From Prevotella sp. (GTDB lineage Bacteria > Bacteroidota > Bacteroidia > Bacteroidales > Bacteroidaceae), in contig JAEEWT010000005.1 of assembly GCA_016287755.1 (NCBI GenBank), positions 121,001-185,000 on the forward strand: DNA of 64,000 nucleotides, written 5' to 3'. Position numbers and translations under genes: made by a program. Positions 1 to 8,021 of the stretch are shown in pieces. The notes under the pieces are model-generated. The model ran no database searches. It was given only the letters and a program-made list of their open reading frames with translations, and was not told the DNA's origin. Numbering within the stretch: position 1 is the first letter of the stretch; every line of letters starts with the position of its first letter.

Positions 1-40
1 CATGCCTACTCTTTTTGGATTTTCGGCTTCCTCCGTTCAT
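1..40 (-). CDS. possible 5' end of a leftward gene cut by the window edge
   Basis: A good leftward promoter lies at 81-112 and nothing else leftward follows it inside the window, so a gene probably begins here and continues off the left edge. Two candidate ATG codons are visible on the minus strand, at 40 and at 3. From 40 the frame stays open and gives a short, basic N-terminus. Too little is visible to identify the product or to choose the start. Confidence 0.25.
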   Translation of the reverse strand, partial: MNGGSRKSKKSRH

Positions 41-80
41 ATGTAAGTTTTGCAGTACCTACCTCACGATAAGATGTTGG

Positions 81-112
81 CAAAATTAAAAAAAACAATC
101 GAAACCGCCAAA
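81..112 (-). promoter_or_regulatory. leftward Bacteroidota-type promoter
   Basis: On the minus strand TTTG (109-112) and TAATTTTG (81-88) are separated by exactly 20 bp. This matches the Bacteroidota primary-sigma consensus TTTG-N19/20-TAnnTTTG. It would transcribe off the left edge. Confidence 0.55.
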
Positions 113-155
113 TATTTTTAATAATTATTTCAAACAAAGCAATAATTTGTTGAAA

Positions 156-281
156 ATGAAACTTTGTCCACAATATGCTCATGGAAAGACAGAATATGAA
201 GGTTTACCTGATAGTGTCTTTAACAGGTATAAAGGTTACGACTTGTTCATTTCAAAGCATGTAATAGAGCAGTTGACATAA
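156..281 (+). CDS. small hypothetical ORF (41 aa)
   Basis: An ATG at 156 opens a 41-codon frame ending in TAA at 279-281. The predicted peptide is hydrophilic (it includes the segment SVFNRYKGYDLFISKH), with no signal peptide, membrane segment or recognised domain. No clear promoter or strong ribosome-binding site precedes it, and it stops one base before a 19-bp perfect inverted repeat. It could be a remnant of a longer gene or a chance ORF. Function unknown. Confidence 0.2.
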   Translation: MKLCPQYAHGKTEYEGLPDSVFNRYKGYDLFISKHVIEQLT

Positions 282-300
282 TATTCCCAACGTGGGAATA
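282..300. repeat. palindrome TATTCCCA-ACG-TGGGAATA
   Basis: A perfect inverted repeat with 8-bp arms and a 3-base centre. It lies just past the 3' end of the leftward permease gene. The 15-bp core is the exact reverse complement of two copies in the triple array at 56264-56322. There is no T-run on the leftward side, so a simple terminator is not convincing. It may be a protein-binding site or a dispersed repeat. Confidence 0.6.
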
Positions 301-303
301 ATC

Positions 304-1524
304 TTAATTCGACAGCTTGGTAGCAGAATAACCGATTCCGGTAATCGAGTTGATGACTTCCTCATCACTCACAGAACCTTCTATTGCGGCTGTTCCTGCT
401 GTAAGATCAACCTCCACACTGGTAACGCCCTCCAACTGCTGGAGCGCTTTCTCCACATTGGCACGACAATGGTTACACATCATGCCCTCCACTTTGAATA
501 GTCTTTTTTCCATTGTATGATTGTTTTTAGTAGGTATCAAGCGTTTGATGAGCGCATACACAAGCAAGGCGCCGAGTACTACGCTACATACGATATTAAA
601 GAATGCAGGCGCCTCATGACAGCAGGCATGCGATTGCGTCAAGTGCGAGGTAAACCATTCCCGCGGCAACAGGTAGTCGATACCCAAGCCAAACACGATA
701 GCTCCGAGTGTGATGGATAGCAGATAGAACCACAGCGTTCTCTTACCCAGCACCTTACGGATGACCAATATGGAAGCCATGTTACAAGCCGGACCAGCCA
801 TGAGTAGCACGAGAGCCGCACCAGGAGTGATTCCCTTGAGCATCAAGGCAACGGCAATGGGAATGGAACCCGTAGCGCACACATACATCGGAACCGAGAT
901 AGCAATCATCAAGAGCATCCCAATCATCGGTGTATCAGCAAAGCGCAGGAAGAAATCATCAGGTACAAGAACCGTAATCAGCGCCGCGATAATGAGTCCC
1001 ATCACAAGCCAACGCCCAATATCCTGCACCATATCCACATAGCCATAGCGCAAGGCCACCATCAGTCGTTGAGTAAATGACAGTTTCTCTACAGATTGCT
1101 CCACCTGCTGACTAACGTTTTCCGACGGTTGGTTACGATTGGCGAAATTCACCATCTCACCCCCTACGAGAGAAGTAACCAGCGCAGCCACAGGACGGAG
1201 GATGGCAAAGGGAACACCCAGTAGTGAGGCAGTAGCAAGAATGGAATCCACGCCCGTCTGCGGTGTAGCAATCAGGAACGAGGTGGTGGCCCCCTTCGAA
1301 GCCCCCTCCTTACGTAAAGACATGGCCGTAGGAATCACCCCACACGAACAAAGTGGCAGCGGTACGCCAATCATGGCAGCCCACAATACCGACCGGAAAT
1401 CATTTCCTCCCAGATAACGCCGGTAGATCACTGCCGGCACAAAAGCGTGCAGCAGTCCTGCGAAACCGAATCCCAGAAGCAGATACGGTGACATCTCATT
1501 GATCAATGCCCAAATTTCACGCAT
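304..1524 (-). CDS. SO_0444-type metal efflux permease with C-terminal HMA domain
   Basis: A 406-residue inner-membrane permease of the ArsP_1/DUF318 superfamily, in the branch annotated as SO_0444 family Cu/Zn efflux. About eight hydrophobic segments occupy residues 1-310. The typical CSCG motif follows a PLPL turn (residues 59-62), and a second conserved GPACN segment occurs in the second half. The last ~67 residues form a heavy-metal-associated domain with an MMCNHC metal site (Cys350, Cys353). The fusion suggests that a cytosolic HMA domain hands soft metal ions to the permease for export. Substrate (Cu, Zn or another thiophilic metal) is inferred from the family. It is the last gene of a leftward run, 22 bp after the VanW-like gene. 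Confidence 0.85.
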   Translation of the reverse strand: MREIWALINEMSPYLLLGFGFAGLLHAFVPAVIYRRYLGGNDFRSVLWAAMIGVPLPLCSCGVIPTAMSLRKEGASKGATTSFLIATPQTGVDSILATASLLGVPFAILRPVAALVTSLVGGEMVNFANRNQPSENVSQQVEQSVEKLSFTQRLMVALRYGYVDMVQDIGRWLVMGLIIAALITVLVPDDFFLRFADTPMIGMLLMIAISVPMYVCATGSIPIAVALMLKGITPGAALVLLMAGPACNMASILVIRKVLGKRTLWFYLLSITLGAIVFGLGIDYLLPREWFTSHLTQSHACCHEAPAFFNIVCSVVLGALLVYALIKRLIPTKNNHTMEKRLFKVEGMMCNHCRANVEKALQQLEGVTSVEVDLTAGTAAIEGSVSDEEVINSITGIGYSATKLSN

Positions 1525-1546
1525 ATCATCTAATCATTTATCATTA

Positions 1547-2377
1547 TCATTGTTCCTGTTCCTTTATAATGATAGAGGGAGGACATTCGTACATCACCTT
1601 GGCATGGTTGGTACGGATGAGCTCACGACTGATGCACTCGCCCGTCACACGGTCGATCGTGTCCCGATAAACCTCTCCGTTGCGATACACATCTTTTCCT
1701 TCACGAGAGAAGAATTCGTTCTCGGCATGAATATGGAAAGTATGCGGCAGTGTTTCTTCTGCCCGCAACTCACCACACAGGTATTCATCATCCACCCACA
1801 GTCGTAGCTGATAGGTATTGGAAGTATTGTTCTTTACCCGGTAATCAATGTAGTTATACGAAATGCTTGTACCCGTGCCGAAGGGAATCTGTCTGCCGAA
1901 GTCGGGAAAGAGATCCAGTCCGTCGTGGTGATGATGCTCGGTGATGGTCAGATCGCTATGCAGCACCATCCAGTGAATCAGGTTCGACAGTTGGCATAAT
2001 CCACCACCGATGCCCTGTGCCGGCTGACCTTTAGCAATGGTGAGTCCTTCCTTGTAACCTTTCTTCTTGGTGGTTCGTCCTACCTGTTTCCACACAGAGA
2101 AGGTCTCACCAGGATGAATGAGCAGTCCGTCGATATGTTTAACCGCCAGGGCCAGGTTCGTGGCCTTATTCTCCTGCAGTTGCATGTTGACGTTACCCAG
2201 TCGGCGGCGGATCAAAGAGTTATGCCGATAAACCAGAACGGGCAAAGCAGTGTCAGTCCGCTCCTTAGCGAAAAGCGTATGCTGAAACGAGTCCTTCAGG
2301 CACCGTTTCATAATCTCCTTCTCCATCGACAGGCGATAGGTGAAAGGACAAATCTCGCAGAACATTTTCCTTTTCAT
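1547..2377 (-). CDS. VanW-like protein
   Basis: A 276-residue protein with the VanW domain: a PGETFSVW segment, the signature GIGGGLCQLSNLIHW and a HHHHDGLDLFPDFGRQ segment. VanW is an accessory protein of some vancomycin operons with unknown biochemistry. Homologues are common in Bacteroidota without resistance, so no resistance phenotype is implied. The start at 2377 (MKRKMFCE...) is chosen because an upstream in-frame extension would translate a perfect hairpin at 2405-2442, and a TACCTTTG -7 box lies at 2393-2400. The N-terminus is Cys-containing and lacks a convincing signal peptide. The next gene, the permease, starts 22 bp downstream. Confidence 0.8.
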   Translation of the reverse strand: MKRKMFCEICPFTYRLSMEKEIMKRCLKDSFQHTLFAKERTDTALPVLVYRHNSLIRRRLGNVNMQLQENKATNLALAVKHIDGLLIHPGETFSVWKQVGRTTKKKGYKEGLTIAKGQPAQGIGGGLCQLSNLIHWMVLHSDLTITEHHHHDGLDLFPDFGRQIPFGTGTSISYNYIDYRVKNNTSNTYQLRLWVDDEYLCGELRAEETLPHTFHIHAENEFFSREGKDVYRNGEVYRDTIDRVTGECISRELIRTNHAKVMYECPPSIIIKEQEQ

Positions 2378-2404
2378 GTGGACAAAGGTACGATTAAACA
2401 AGCA

Positions 2405-2442
2405 AAAAAGCAAAAAGAAAACCGATTTTCTTTTTGCTTTTT
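2405..2442. terminator. AT-rich perfect hairpin, probable terminator
   Basis: Two 17-bp arms (2405-2421 and 2426-2442) pair perfectly around a CCGA loop. The stem is A-rich then T-rich, so it can act in either direction with its own U-run. It lies downstream of the CDP-alcohol phosphotransferase gene and just upstream of the VanW -7 box, and probably separates the two transcripts. Confidence 0.6.
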
Positions 2443-2520
2443 CTATTCTCATTTCCTTTTCATCGTCATCTGGTTTTCCTTTACCATCTTCTCAGCAAAG
2501 GCTTCTTCTTGACCTCTGGT

Positions 2521-2598
2521 CGAGCCTGCTCACGCTCGGCAGAATTCAAGTATGACTTGATTCGGCTCTCGCTAAAACGCAGCCTTCATGAATCGCAG
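2521..2598 (+). repeat. dispersed repeat, copy 1 (CCTGCTCACGCTCG ... AATCGCAG)
   Basis: One end carries CGAGCCTGCTCACGCTCG and the other TTCATGAATCGCAG. The same two ends, in the same order and orientation, occur at 14367-14423 with a different middle. The sequence overlaps the 3' end of the CDP-alcohol phosphotransferase gene and supplies its last ~17 codons and stop. Confidence 0.5.
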
Positions 2599-3118
2599 CA
2601 AACGTGGCGACGATTGCAGTGATTGAGATGGGAATGATTGACCATATTGTCATGGGGACTGCAATGAATAGCAGGAAACCCGCCCACTTGTTCGCGAGAG
2701 TGTGAGGGAAGCAAAAGCGCCCGTGCGCCCAAACTGCCGAAAGCTGATTCACGACTTTAATCGCGACAATCACTCCTGCCCACAGCCACAGCCATTGCGG
2801 CAGTTCGAGTATCGGCAGGAGCGCCCAGGCACAACACGCTACGAAGCAGATGTCTGCCACGCTATCTAGCCATGCTCCTGTCTTGGTAGCGCACTTCAGC
2901 TTCCGAGCCAGCCACCCGTCGGCTATGTCGCTGATGCCACAGAGCGCATAAAGCACCCAAAACGGACGGAGCAGCGAGAGCCATCCGAACTCGCTCGGAG
3001 ATGGCCGAGTCGTGACGGACGAAGGCAAGGCCAAAGTTGTTCCTACAACATCACACAGCAGCAGAACGACAGCCCCTACCATTCGGAGCGACGACAGACT
3101 ATTCGGCAGATGTTTCAT
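2546..3118 (-). CDS. CDP-alcohol phosphatidyltransferase family protein
   Basis: A 190-residue integral membrane enzyme of phospholipid synthesis. The complete CDP-OH-P signature D-G-x2-A-R-x8-G-x3-D-x3-D is present: Asp67, Gly68, Ala71, Arg72, Gly81, Asp85 and Asp89. Five or six hydrophobic helices surround it. The family joins a CDP-linked lipid to glycerol-3-phosphate, serine, inositol or similar alcohols; the acceptor cannot be told from sequence alone. The start overlaps the end of the DUF3795 gene by 20 bp, so the two are probably co-translated. The last ~17 residues are encoded by a dispersed repeat, so the C-terminus may be non-native. Confidence 0.85.
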   Translation of the reverse strand: MKHLPNSLSSLRMVGAVVLLLCDVVGTTLALPSSVTTRPSPSEFGWLSLLRPFWVLYALCGISDIADGWLARKLKCATKTGAWLDSVADICFVACCAWALLPILELPQWLWLWAGVIVAIKVVNQLSAVWAHGRFCFPHTLANKWAGFLLFIAVPMTIWSIIPISITAIVATFAAIHEGCVLARAESSHT

Positions 3119-3455
3119 TTATTCTCTTCAGATTATCTTTTGCCTCTTCATTATTACCTATCTCAGCGGCAAGTTTTGCACAGGAATCCATTTCAGCACA
3201 TTCTGCGCAAGACTCATAGCCCTTCCTGGTAACACACGGCTTGATTTCGCACATCTCACTACAGAAGAAATATTTCACGCCATTACCCCGGCATCCCGTA
3301 CAGTTGATTTTATCAGGTGTAATGATATCTGTATGAAATATCTCACACCATTTACGAGAAACCTCTTCACGCATTCTGTCATCATCTTTAATAGTGGCTA
3401 TGCGAGCTTCACATTTCTCGCAGTTAATGCCACAATATCCAATCATTTTATCCAT
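3099..3455 (-). CDS. DUF3795 cysteine-rich protein
   Basis: A 118-residue Cys-rich protein beginning MIGYCGINCEKC and containing spaced Cys groups (INCTGCRGNG, CSEMCEIKPC, SCAECAEMDSC). This is the DUF3795 pattern, a small cytoplasmic family thought to bind metal. No enzymatic role is established. It lies 17 bp after the GyrI/isochorismatase fusion and overlaps the next gene, so all three are probably one transcript. Confidence 0.8.
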   Translation of the reverse strand: MDKMIGYCGINCEKCEARIATIKDDDRMREEVSRKWCEIFHTDIITPDKINCTGCRGNGVKYFFCSEMCEIKPCVTRKGYESCAECAEMDSCAKLAAEIGNNEEAKDNLKRINETSAE

Positions 3456-3472
3456 ATTCCTCCAATCATTTT

Positions 3473-4564
3473 TTATTTGTTTTCTGAAAGTTCCTTTATA
3501 TCACAGCCTTTGCTTTCGTAATAGGCTAGCATCTCAGGCAACTTTTTCAGATCGTAGCTGGTAACACAGTCGGAGAGGACATGCACCGTGAAGCCTGCTT
3601 TCCGCATATTGAAGCAGGTGGACTTTACACAAGCGGTAGCATCAGCACCTGCCACGTAGAACTCGTTAATATCGTTCGCCGTGATGAAAGCAGAAAACGC
3701 CTCGCTTGTAAGGGCGTTGCTTTTCGTTTTCACGAAGATATTGTCTGACACGACCTTCATTTCAGGCACCAGTTCCTCGCCTTTGCTACCAGGCTTGAAC
3801 GTCCGTGTGCCTGCTGTAGTGTTATTATGCTTGATATATACTATGTGCATGCTTCCGCATGCGTTTCCGTTTTTTTCAAGCCGCAGGCGCTCAGCCACAG
3901 CCCATTCGATGGCGGCATTGATGTTGCCGATGATGTCGCGGTAGTGCTTGGTGATGTCGTTCTGAATGTCAATAATGACCAGTGCTTTGTTATTTTTTTC
4001 GCTGGTGCTAAACAACTCGTCCAATGGCATCATCACACCACACTGGTAGTCGGGTGACTGGATGTCGGTGCCCTGATACCACTCCATGCAACAGGAATTT
4101 GGAGTCAATTTGTATTCAGGATGAGCAGGCAGCCACTCCTTATGGAATTTCTCATACTGCTCTTGAAAGGCTTTCATTCCGCCCTCGAAAAAGACTTTCA
4201 GCCACTTGCCGCTACTAATGGGGAAGAGCTGCATTCCATCCGGCACCTCGCCACCTTTATATGTTCCGCCGATGACGTATGTAAAGGTGTTCTTGCTGCA
4301 AGCACCAAAGTTTGCCTCCCAACAGGTAGCACAATTGTGGTTGGGAATGTCACAGGTACAGAGTCTGAACTCGCCGACGCCGTTGTCGATGGCTGCCTGC
4401 TGAAAGGCATTGGGAGCCTTGTGCTCCATAAACACGGGTTTTATAATGCGTTCCACATACTCACCCCAAAACTTAGGACATTCTTCTTTCGCCTCGTTGA
4501 AGACAATTTTCTTGGCCATGCCAATAATCTGCACATCATGCAGTTCAATAATCTCGTGTTTCAT
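3473..4564 (-). CDS. GyrI-like effector-binding domain fused to isochorismatase-like hydrolase
   Basis: A 363-residue two-domain protein. Residues 1-182 resemble the GyrI-like/AraC effector-binding fold (start KHEIIELHDVQIIG; end SPDYQCGVMMP). This part carries an unusual Cys-rich insert (Cys69, 71, 78, 81, 89). Residues ~190-363 are an isochorismatase-type cysteine hydrolase with the expected triad: Asp199 in IIDIQND, Lys279 in FVKTKSNAL, Cys312 in ATACVKST. GyrI-like domains usually bind small molecules, and some hydrolyse cyclopropane-containing toxins; isochorismatase relatives cleave amides or vinyl ethers. The fusion suggests detoxification or signal consumption, which is inference. Start 4564 fits the domain; 4591 is a possible alternative. 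It has its own promoter with the shared operator. Confidence 0.75.
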   Translation of the reverse strand: MKHEIIELHDVQIIGMAKKIVFNEAKEECPKFWGEYVERIIKPVFMEHKAPNAFQQAAIDNGVGEFRLCTCDIPNHNCATCWEANFGACSKNTFTYVIGGTYKGGEVPDGMQLFPISSGKWLKVFFEGGMKAFQEQYEKFHKEWLPAHPEYKLTPNSCCMEWYQGTDIQSPDYQCGVMMPLDELFSTSEKNNKALVIIDIQNDITKHYRDIIGNINAAIEWAVAERLRLEKNGNACGSMHIVYIKHNNTTAGTRTFKPGSKGEELVPEMKVVSDNIFVKTKSNALTSEAFSAFITANDINEFYVAGADATACVKSTCFNMRKAGFTVHVLSDCVTSYDLKKLPEMLAYYESKGCDIKELSENK

Positions 4565-4611
4565 ATTTCTTGGAATAGCTTCTTGTATCATATCTTTAAA
4601 GTTTAACGCTG

Positions 4612-4643
4612 CAAAGATACAAAGAGTTGTGAATATTACCAAG
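4612..4643 (-). promoter_or_regulatory. promoter of the GyrI/isochorismatase fusion
   Basis: TATCTTTG (4612-4619) lies 20 bp downstream of CTTG (4640-4643) on the minus strand. The shared operator at 4646-4672 begins directly upstream of the -33 element. The geometry is identical to that of the LiaF-like gene promoter. Confidence 0.65.
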
Positions 4644-4645
4644 TA

Positions 4646-4672
4646 TCTGGGATATTCTGCACAATTATGTGA
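4646..4672 (-). promoter_or_regulatory. shared operator-like sequence, copy A
   Basis: The + strand reads TCTGGGAT-N4-TGCA-N6-TGTGA, identical at all 17 fixed positions with copies at 7116-7142 and 14227-14253. It starts 27 bp from the right edge of the -7 box, exactly as in copy B. Its outer half-site is a weaker match to the LytTR consensus than in copies B and C. Confidence 0.6.
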
Positions 4673-4687
4673 TGAAAAGCATATTTT

Positions 4688-7045
4688 CTACATTCGCTGA
4701 CGTTCTGCCTGTCCAGCACCTGTGCCCTTATACTTGCTCTTCTGGGCGTTGAAAGTGTAGCGGATAGAGATATCCAAACGGTGGCTACGGCTTCGTGATT
4801 TCTGCACAGTATAGAAGAAACCACAATCATGAGCCATATCCTGTACGCTACGCTGGAACACATCGCTGATGCTGGCACGCAGGCATAGGGCATCGTTCTT
4901 CAGCCAGCACTTCTGTACCACAAAACGGATGTCGTATGAGGGCGAGAGAATACGGTAGTTCAGCACATCACCCTTGGTCTGGATGTTGGCATTGGCCTCC
5001 AACTGCCAGCTGTGCTTAAATCGGAAGGTGTTGTTCAGGTCGAAGAAGAAGATGGGCTTGGTGAAGACTACATCCGTCTTACCGGTAGCACTATGAGGAT
5101 CGTCGAATGTCATCGTATTCCAGAACTTCTGTCCGCCAATCGTCCAGCTTGGGCTATATACGCCCCATGTAGGATTAGCCGAAAGGAAGATGGCCAGATT
5201 GCGAACGGGATCAGGTAGATTGGCCTGCTTCAGCAGCATGATACCCTCGTTGTTATAGGCCATCGGTACCTGTGTAATGGTGTTATCACGACGTTCGTAG
5301 GCAGCAAACAGGTTGATCCACTTCCAACGGGCATTGATGCTTACCTCCTGCATGATAGCATTCTTTAGTTTCGAGTCGCCCTGCGATAGGGTAAACGAGT
5401 TCATATAGTAAATATGGTCGCTTAGTACGCTGTAGTTAGGACGCACGGTTTTCATGGTATAACTCAGCGAGGTCTGGATGGCTCCAAACTGCTTTGACCA
5501 TGTGATATTGGGGAAAAACTCGTCCTGATAGCGCGCTATATTGTTCTCGGCATCCAGGTTGTCCATATAGTCGAAACCTACATGCTCGTAACGCAGTCCG
5601 GCGCTTACAGTTCCATATTCCTCCAAGTTGGCATTATAAACCGCAAAAGCAGCCACGTTGTTCTCCTTTACATCCGTATCAGTAGAGGGGAGAGGATAGT
5701 TGGTAATCGACGTACTGCTCTGACGCTTTACAAAACTCATCTCTGTTCCTGTCTGTAACTGTCCTTTCCATACAGGATAGCTCAGCACCAGTTTGGTAGC
5801 CCAGAGTCGCGACCATATATGCGAGTTCTGTTGCATGGTCTGGGTTTCTGGCAAATACACATTTATCTGATTATCGTCATTCTCCTTATCCGTCAGGAAA
5901 TCCACATTTAGGTCGATGTTCAGTTTACCCACCTGACCGTTATAATAGGCATTGCCTTGCCAGTTATAGGGGTAGCGTGTATGACCACCCTGATGCGAAA
6001 GGTCGCGGCCTGTGAGATTGTTTTCAGTATCCACCCACATGTCATTATACGTTTTAAACTGGTTGTGGCGCTCCACTCTGGCACCCAACGAGTGCTTGTC
6101 GTTAATTTGCCAGTTAAAGCCCAGGTTGTAGTTCAGGCCCTCTCCGTGCCAGTCGTTACGCATGTGGCTGTCCTGAAGAATATTCCTGATACCTTCATCG
6201 GCCTGGAGAAATGTTGATTGCGTAACATGCAGGTCGTTAGGACTATCCCACGTCCAATAGTTCACCATACCAAATAGGTCCAGGTTGTTGTGGCGATAAC
6301 GCAGGTTCAGTGTGGTGCTGGGGTCACTGAAGCCAAACGCCAGATCCTGGTTGTTAGCAGCCATCAAGTCGAAGCCGAAACCAGTTCCCTCGCGGCGAAC
6401 AGTTTTGATACGTACCACTGCCGAAATGGTTGCATCGTACTGCGCACCAGGATTGGTAATCACCTCTACGCTCTGAATCTCCTCCGAACGCAGTCGTTTC
6501 AGTTCGTCCTTATCCTGCATCTTGCGACCATTGATATAGACGACAGGTGTGCCTTTGCCCAGCACTTCGAGTTCTTCGCCCTTCAACGTCATTCCTGGTA
6601 CCTTGGCCAGCATTTCCTTAGCAGTACCCGAATGGCCTAAGACGGTACCTTGAATGGTGGTAATCATCGAGTTGCCTGTCAGTTTGGTTTTAGGCATCTG
6701 TCCCTTCACCACGATCTCATTCAGCATTGTCTGATCTTGCTCCATCTGGACGGTTCCTATTTCCGAACCTTCAACGTTCACATACTTGGTACGGTAACCG
6801 ATGCACGAGAATCGCAGAATGCAGCAGGCGTCAGTTGTGTTAATCTGGAAACATCCATCCACATCGCTCGTTGCACCTTGTATATAAGTAGAGTCGGCCG
6901 TAAGCAGGGCCACACTTACAAATGGTAAGGGCTCACCCTGCTCGTTAATTACTCGTCCACCTACATCCTCAGTCATAGCCTCGGCTGTTAAACACATCAT
7001 CATTGTAGCAATCAAAGCTACCATTTTCAAACTGATCTTTTTCAT
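4688..7045 (-). CDS. outer-membrane beta-barrel protein with CarboxypepD_reg domain (OMP_b-brl_3 type)
   Basis: A 785-residue outer-membrane protein. It has a signal peptide (MKKISLKMVALIATMMMCLTAEA), then a carboxypeptidase-regulatory-like domain (GGRVINEQGEPLPFVSVALL, ~25-105), a plug-like region containing PVVYINGRKM and VEVITNPGAQYDA, and a long beta-barrel ending in the family tail KYKGTGAG..ER.RM. There is no STN domain and no adjacent sigma factor, unlike the two barrels at 52441 and 56346. Start 7045 is chosen from the signal peptide; the longer frame is unlikely. Upstream lies the shared operator, copy C. The decayed gene at 13390-13570 is a paralogue. Ligand unknown. Confidence 0.8.
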   Translation of the reverse strand: MKKISLKMVALIATMMMCLTAEAMTEDVGGRVINEQGEPLPFVSVALLTADSTYIQGATSDVDGCFQINTTDACCILRFSCIGYRTKYVNVEGSEIGTVQMEQDQTMLNEIVVKGQMPKTKLTGNSMITTIQGTVLGHSGTAKEMLAKVPGMTLKGEELEVLGKGTPVVYINGRKMQDKDELKRLRSEEIQSVEVITNPGAQYDATISAVVRIKTVRREGTGFGFDLMAANNQDLAFGFSDPSTTLNLRYRHNNLDLFGMVNYWTWDSPNDLHVTQSTFLQADEGIRNILQDSHMRNDWHGEGLNYNLGFNWQINDKHSLGARVERHNQFKTYNDMWVDTENNLTGRDLSHQGGHTRYPYNWQGNAYYNGQVGKLNIDLNVDFLTDKENDDNQINVYLPETQTMQQNSHIWSRLWATKLVLSYPVWKGQLQTGTEMSFVKRQSSTSITNYPLPSTDTDVKENNVAAFAVYNANLEEYGTVSAGLRYEHVGFDYMDNLDAENNIARYQDEFFPNITWSKQFGAIQTSLSYTMKTVRPNYSVLSDHIYYMNSFTLSQGDSKLKNAIMQEVSINARWKWINLFAAYERRDNTITQVPMAYNNEGIMLLKQANLPDPVRNLAIFLSANPTWGVYSPSWTIGGQKFWNTMTFDDPHSATGKTDVVFTKPIFFFDLNNTFRFKHSWQLEANANIQTKGDVLNYRILSPSYDIRFVVQKCWLKNDALCLRASISDVFQRSVQDMAHDCGFFYTVQKSRSRSHRLDISIRYTFNAQKSKYKGTGAGQAERQRM

Positions 7046-7115
7046 TTTACTAATTATTAAATGTTTTGCCAGTTTGATGCCACACAAGCATAAAAAAGAT
7101 GCAATCCACCCCATT

Positions 7116-7150
7116 TCTGGGATGAATTGCAACTTTTTGTGACAAATGGT
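7116..7150 (-). promoter_or_regulatory. shared operator-like sequence, copy C, with LytTR-like half-site
   Basis: TCTGGGAT-N4-TGCA-N6-TGTGA (7116-7142 on the + strand) is followed on the same block by a half-site reading ACCATTTGT on the minus strand (7142-7150), which matches the LytTR consensus at eight of nine positions. It sits 70 bp upstream of the barrel start. The best nearby -7 box (TATGCTTG, 7085-7092) is imperfect and 3 bp closer than in copies A and B. Confidence 0.55.
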
Positions 7151-7260
7151 TTGATTAAGCGAGTGTAAAGCCGAATATATTCGAGCTTAACCGAGCGTGA
7201 AAACCTTCGAGCGAAGCTCAATGGTTCGATTAAGCGAGTGTAAAGCCGAATAAATTCGAG
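7146..7260 (+). repeat. pair of 40-bp direct repeats
   Basis: Copies at 7146-7185 and 7221-7260 share 38 of 40 bases and start 75 bp apart. Each contains AAGCGAGTGTAAAGCCGAA and ends in ATTCGAG. The spacer carries a small inverted repeat around CTTCGAGCGAAG. The pair fills most of the gap between the zinc-ribbon gene and the barrel promoter. Confidence 0.75.
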
Positions 7261-7282
7261 GTTGTATTATGCTTGTTTCCTT

Positions 7283-8014
7283 TTACTCAATTACGAAACT
7301 ACGTGGATAAAAATCGCTATAGAAACGACCGTCGGTGGCGGTGAACTTCAAGACGCAGTAGTTGGGATCGGTCACACCACCAGGATAGTACTGCTCGTCA
7401 CCATCGTGCCAGATCATCTCTTTTGAGGCTGCATCCGTCAGTACCTCCATCGTGCCCCGCAGCATCATACCCTTGAAACCTTCGGCATCGCAGAAGTAGA
7501 TGCAGGCCTTGGGGTTGGCCTTGTATTGAGCCACACGTATTGAGAACGTGTTGGTTGTAAAATAGAAGGTTTTGATACCCTCGCGCTTTCGAGGTGCCAG
7601 CATGGCTTTGGTCCAAGGAAAACCTTCTTGGTCTACTGATGAGATGTAAGCGATGGGCTGATTGTCGGCCATCTGTGCAATGAGTTTTTTAACACCTGCC
7701 AAAGCGGGGTTAACATTCATGACTTCATCGTTACTAACATCCAACGTTTGGCGCCAACGCTTCAACTGGGGAAAGTACGATTTCATCATGCCAATATATT
7801 CCTCTTTGGTAATGGGTTTTTCTAACCCTTCATTAACGGCGTTCACAAATTGGGCGCAATGCTCAATCATCTCGTCCATGGTGAAGTCCTGCAAGAACTT
7901 TCCATCCCTGTAGCAGTACAGGCAGTAATCATCATTCTTAGTTCCGTCGGCATCGGTGCCGAGAACATCATTTGTGAGCGGCATGCCGCAGCTCTGACAG
8001 AATCTTTGTTCCAT
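7283..8014 (-). CDS. zinc-ribbon and pyridoxamine 5'-phosphate oxidase-like protein
   Basis: A 243-residue cytoplasmic protein. Residues 1-~90 form a putative zinc-ribbon domain with Cys6, Cys9, Cys31 and Cys34 (FCQSCGMPL, YCLYCYRDG), of the type found in DUF-like zinc-ribbon_2 proteins. Residues ~105-243 resemble the split-barrel FMN-binding PPOX fold (IAYISSVDQEGFPWTKAML, KACIYFCDAEGFKGMMLRG). Such proteins bind FMN, F420 or heme, or act as small-molecule reductases; the actual substrate is unknown. It ends 22 bp after the second 40-bp repeat and starts 8 bp after the stop of the GNAT gene, so it is likely the last gene of that transcript. Confidence 0.75.
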   Translation of the reverse strand: MEQRFCQSCGMPLTNDVLGTDADGTKNDDYCLYCYRDGKFLQDFTMDEMIEHCAQFVNAVNEGLEKPITKEEYIGMMKSYFPQLKRWRQTLDVSNDEVMNVNPALAGVKKLIAQMADNQPIAYISSVDQEGFPWTKAMLAPRKREGIKTFYFTTNTFSIRVAQYKANPKACIYFCDAEGFKGMMLRGTMEVLTDAASKEMIWHDGDEQYYPGGVTDPNYCVLKFTATDGRFYSDFYPRSFVIE

Positions 8015-8021
8015 TTTATCT

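Noticed and set aside
1547..2377. Vancomycin resistance locus
   Set aside because: Only a VanW-like gene is present; no vanHAX-type or VanY/VanZ genes are near.
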